A stretch of 64,000 nt of DNA, taken from positions 111,200-175,199 of the forward strand of contig NZ_JACARO010000008.1 in the NCBI RefSeq assembly GCF_013386585.1, read 5' to 3'. Source of the stretch: Pseudomonas sp. P7548 (lineage in GTDB: Bacteria > Pseudomonadota > Gammaproteobacteria > Pseudomonadales > Pseudomonadaceae). The translations under genes were made by a program, and so were the position numbers. The notes beneath the pieces are model-generated. The model ran no database searches and was not told the DNA's origin. It saw only the letters and a program-made list of their open reading frames with translations. Of this stretch, positions 63,035 to 64,000 are shown one piece after another; positions within the stretch are counted from its first letter, which is position 1, and each line of letters begins with the position of its first letter.

Positions 63035-63680
63035 GTTCGTCCTCTCCTGATAGGGCTTCCCAGATCTGGTGGGGCGACATCACCACCTCAAGCAACACCT
63101 GAACCATCAATAGGCTGACAAAGCAGGCCAGCCCAAGGCCAATCGTGATGGCGGCCATGTCGGCGAGTTTTACGATCGCCACCAGCACGCCCATCAAGTA
63201 GACCTCCAACATCCCCCAATCCTTCATGTGGTGGTAGATGCGGTACAGCAGCAGCCCATAGCTGCGGCCGATGTTCCAGCGAATGCTGAGCAACACGGCT
63301 AATTGGCACAACAGCTTGAGCAAGGGGATCCCCATGCTGCACAGGAATACCACGACGGAGACACCTTGCATGCCTGTGTCGAACAGACCGACGACGCCGC
63401 TCCATACCGTGTCCTCGGACGTCTGCCCAAGTAAGTTGAGCTGCATGATGGGTAAAAAGTTCGCAGGAATGAACAACAGCAACGCGGCGATCACCAGCGC
63501 GAGGCTGCGTTCAACGACGTTGTGACGGTGGGCGTAGAGCTCGTAACCGCATCGCGGGCATTGGGCCTTTTCGCCGAGGGCGAGCGCTGGTTTGCGCATC
63601 AGCAGATCGCACTCATGGCATGCCACCAGGTCGTCCAGTGGTAAATCCGACACCTCGAGGGCATCAACCGGATCGGGCAT
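63021..63680 (-). CDS. pqiA: PqiA-domain membrane protein, first copy
   Basis: A 219-residue inner-membrane protein with the same design as the next gene: zinc-ribbon CHECDLL then CPRCGYEL (about 19-46), then four membrane helices (about 55-200), including LALVIAALLLFIPANFLPIM (about 60-79). First gene of the pqiA-pqiA-pqiB operon. PqiA-like proteins are the inner-membrane partners of MCE tunnels and were first seen as paraquat-inducible in E. coli. The 63681-63790 stretch upstream should hold the promoter; nothing else is evident there. Confidence 0.92.
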   Translation of the reverse strand: MPDPVDALEVSDLPLDDLVACHECDLLMRKPALALGEKAQCPRCGYELYAHRHNVVERSLALVIAALLLFIPANFLPIMQLNLLGQTSEDTVWSGVVGLFDTGMQGVSVVVFLCSMGIPLLKLLCQLAVLLSIRWNIGRSYGLLLYRIYHHMKDWGMLEVYLMGVLVAIVKLADMAAITIGLGLACFVSLLMVQVLLEVVMSPHQIWEALSGEDEHAGD

Positions 63681-63791
63681 AAGTAGGGCTCAGACTCTAA
63701 AAAAGGTTAGGTGGCTATTCTAGTGGTCTGGTTCAGAAATAACTGTGCAAATTTGTCGGGGGATGTGGAGTGATCCGGTTTTCGACCGCCC

Positions 63792-63830
63792 AAAACAAAA
63801 CCCCATCTGCTCTCGCAAATGGGGTTTTGG
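63792..63830 (-). terminator. Terminator of the rRNA operon
   Basis: Arms CAAAACCCCATCTGC and GCAAATGGGGTTTTG around a short loop; on the reverse strand it follows the 5S gene by about 8 bp and ends in TTTTGTTTTGG. Confidence 0.88.
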
Positions 63831-63838
63831 AATTTAAT

Positions 63839-63953
63839 CTTGACGATGACCTACTCTCACATGGGGAAACCCCACACTACCATCGGCGATGCATCGTTTC
63901 ACTACTGAGTTCGGGATGGGATCAGGTGGTTCCAATGCTCTATGGTCGTCAAG
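63839..63953 (-). rRNA. rrf: 5S ribosomal RNA
   Basis: The reverse strand has the conserved 5S core ACCACCTGATCCCATCCCGA and ends GTAGGTCATCGTCAAG; terminal stem CTTGACGA/TCGTCAAG pairs. About 115 bases. It is the last gene of an rRNA operon whose 23S and 16S lie beyond the window; 63954-64000 is the 23S-5S spacer. Confidence 0.96.
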
Positions 63954-64000
63954 AAATTCGGGTACTGAATCGTGACCGGCTGGCCTCGCTTCAGCAAATT

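Overview
The window is chromosomal DNA from a GC-rich gammaproteobacterium, almost certainly a member of the Pseudomonas fluorescens group. The evidence is the core gene order lolB-ispE-tRNA-Gln-prs-rplY-pth-ychF, a typical Pseudomonas mksFEB condensin operon, DUF2790 and OprD-type genes, many fluorescens-type REP inverted repeats, and P. syringae-type hrp/hrc genes like the rsp/rsc cluster described in P. fluorescens SBW25.

Layout. 1-5.96 kb: housekeeping genes for lipoprotein sorting, isoprenoids, PRPP, ribosomal protein L25, peptidyl-tRNA recycling and YchF. 6.2-24.0 kb: a compact Hrp1-type type III secretion system (T3SS). Rightward from 6.2 kb lie an HrpS-like sigma-54 activator, a candidate pilin, hrpB-hrcJ-hrpD-hrpE-hrpF, a broken hrpG, then hrcC-hrpT-hrpV. 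This block meets head-on a leftward operon hrpJ-hrcV-hrpQ-hrcN-hrpO-hrpP-hrcQRSTU. hrpL diverges from hrpJ at the right end. The cluster sits between the ychF terminator and an elongator tRNA-Met gene. I can read a regulatory cascade from the DNA: the activator (6220-7143) should act on a sigma-54 promoter (23389-23404) ahead of hrpL, and HrpL should act on two hrp boxes (7186-7213 forward, 23225-23253 reverse). No harpin, HrpK translocator, effector or integrase gene was found in the cluster.

24.4-33.4 kb: accessory metabolism and transport (DMT exporter, PhzF-like isomerase, gamma-glutamyltransferase, DdlA, LysE exporter with divergent AraC regulator, flavin reductase, soluble two-PAS chemotaxis-type transducer, DUF2790 protein). 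33.7-44.0 kb: an OprD porin beside a metal-resistance locus (CzcRS two-component system, CzcCBA RND pump of the DFGxxxDGAxxxVEN class, CzcD diffusion facilitator). 44.3-52.4 kb: three carboxylate-type transporters (GntP, MHS-type MFS, AtoE), a Tat-exported AcpA-like phosphatase, a secreted protein of unknown function and a small SET-domain protein.

52.4-64 kb: core genome again. Carbonic anhydrase, an acidic protein, rimI, a holD-like gene, mksF-mksE-mksB without mksG, a pqiA-pqiA-pqiB lipid-transport operon with six MCE domains, and the 3' end of an rRNA operon (5S, reverse strand).

Points most worth following up are inside the T3SS: a one-base frameshift in the hrpG position, an A10 tract that could cause slippage between hrpD and hrpE, an internal GTG start with a strong Shine-Dalgarno inside unsplit hrcQ (a predicted 100-residue HrcQ-C), and a short unfamiliar protein in the hrpA position followed at once by a terminator.
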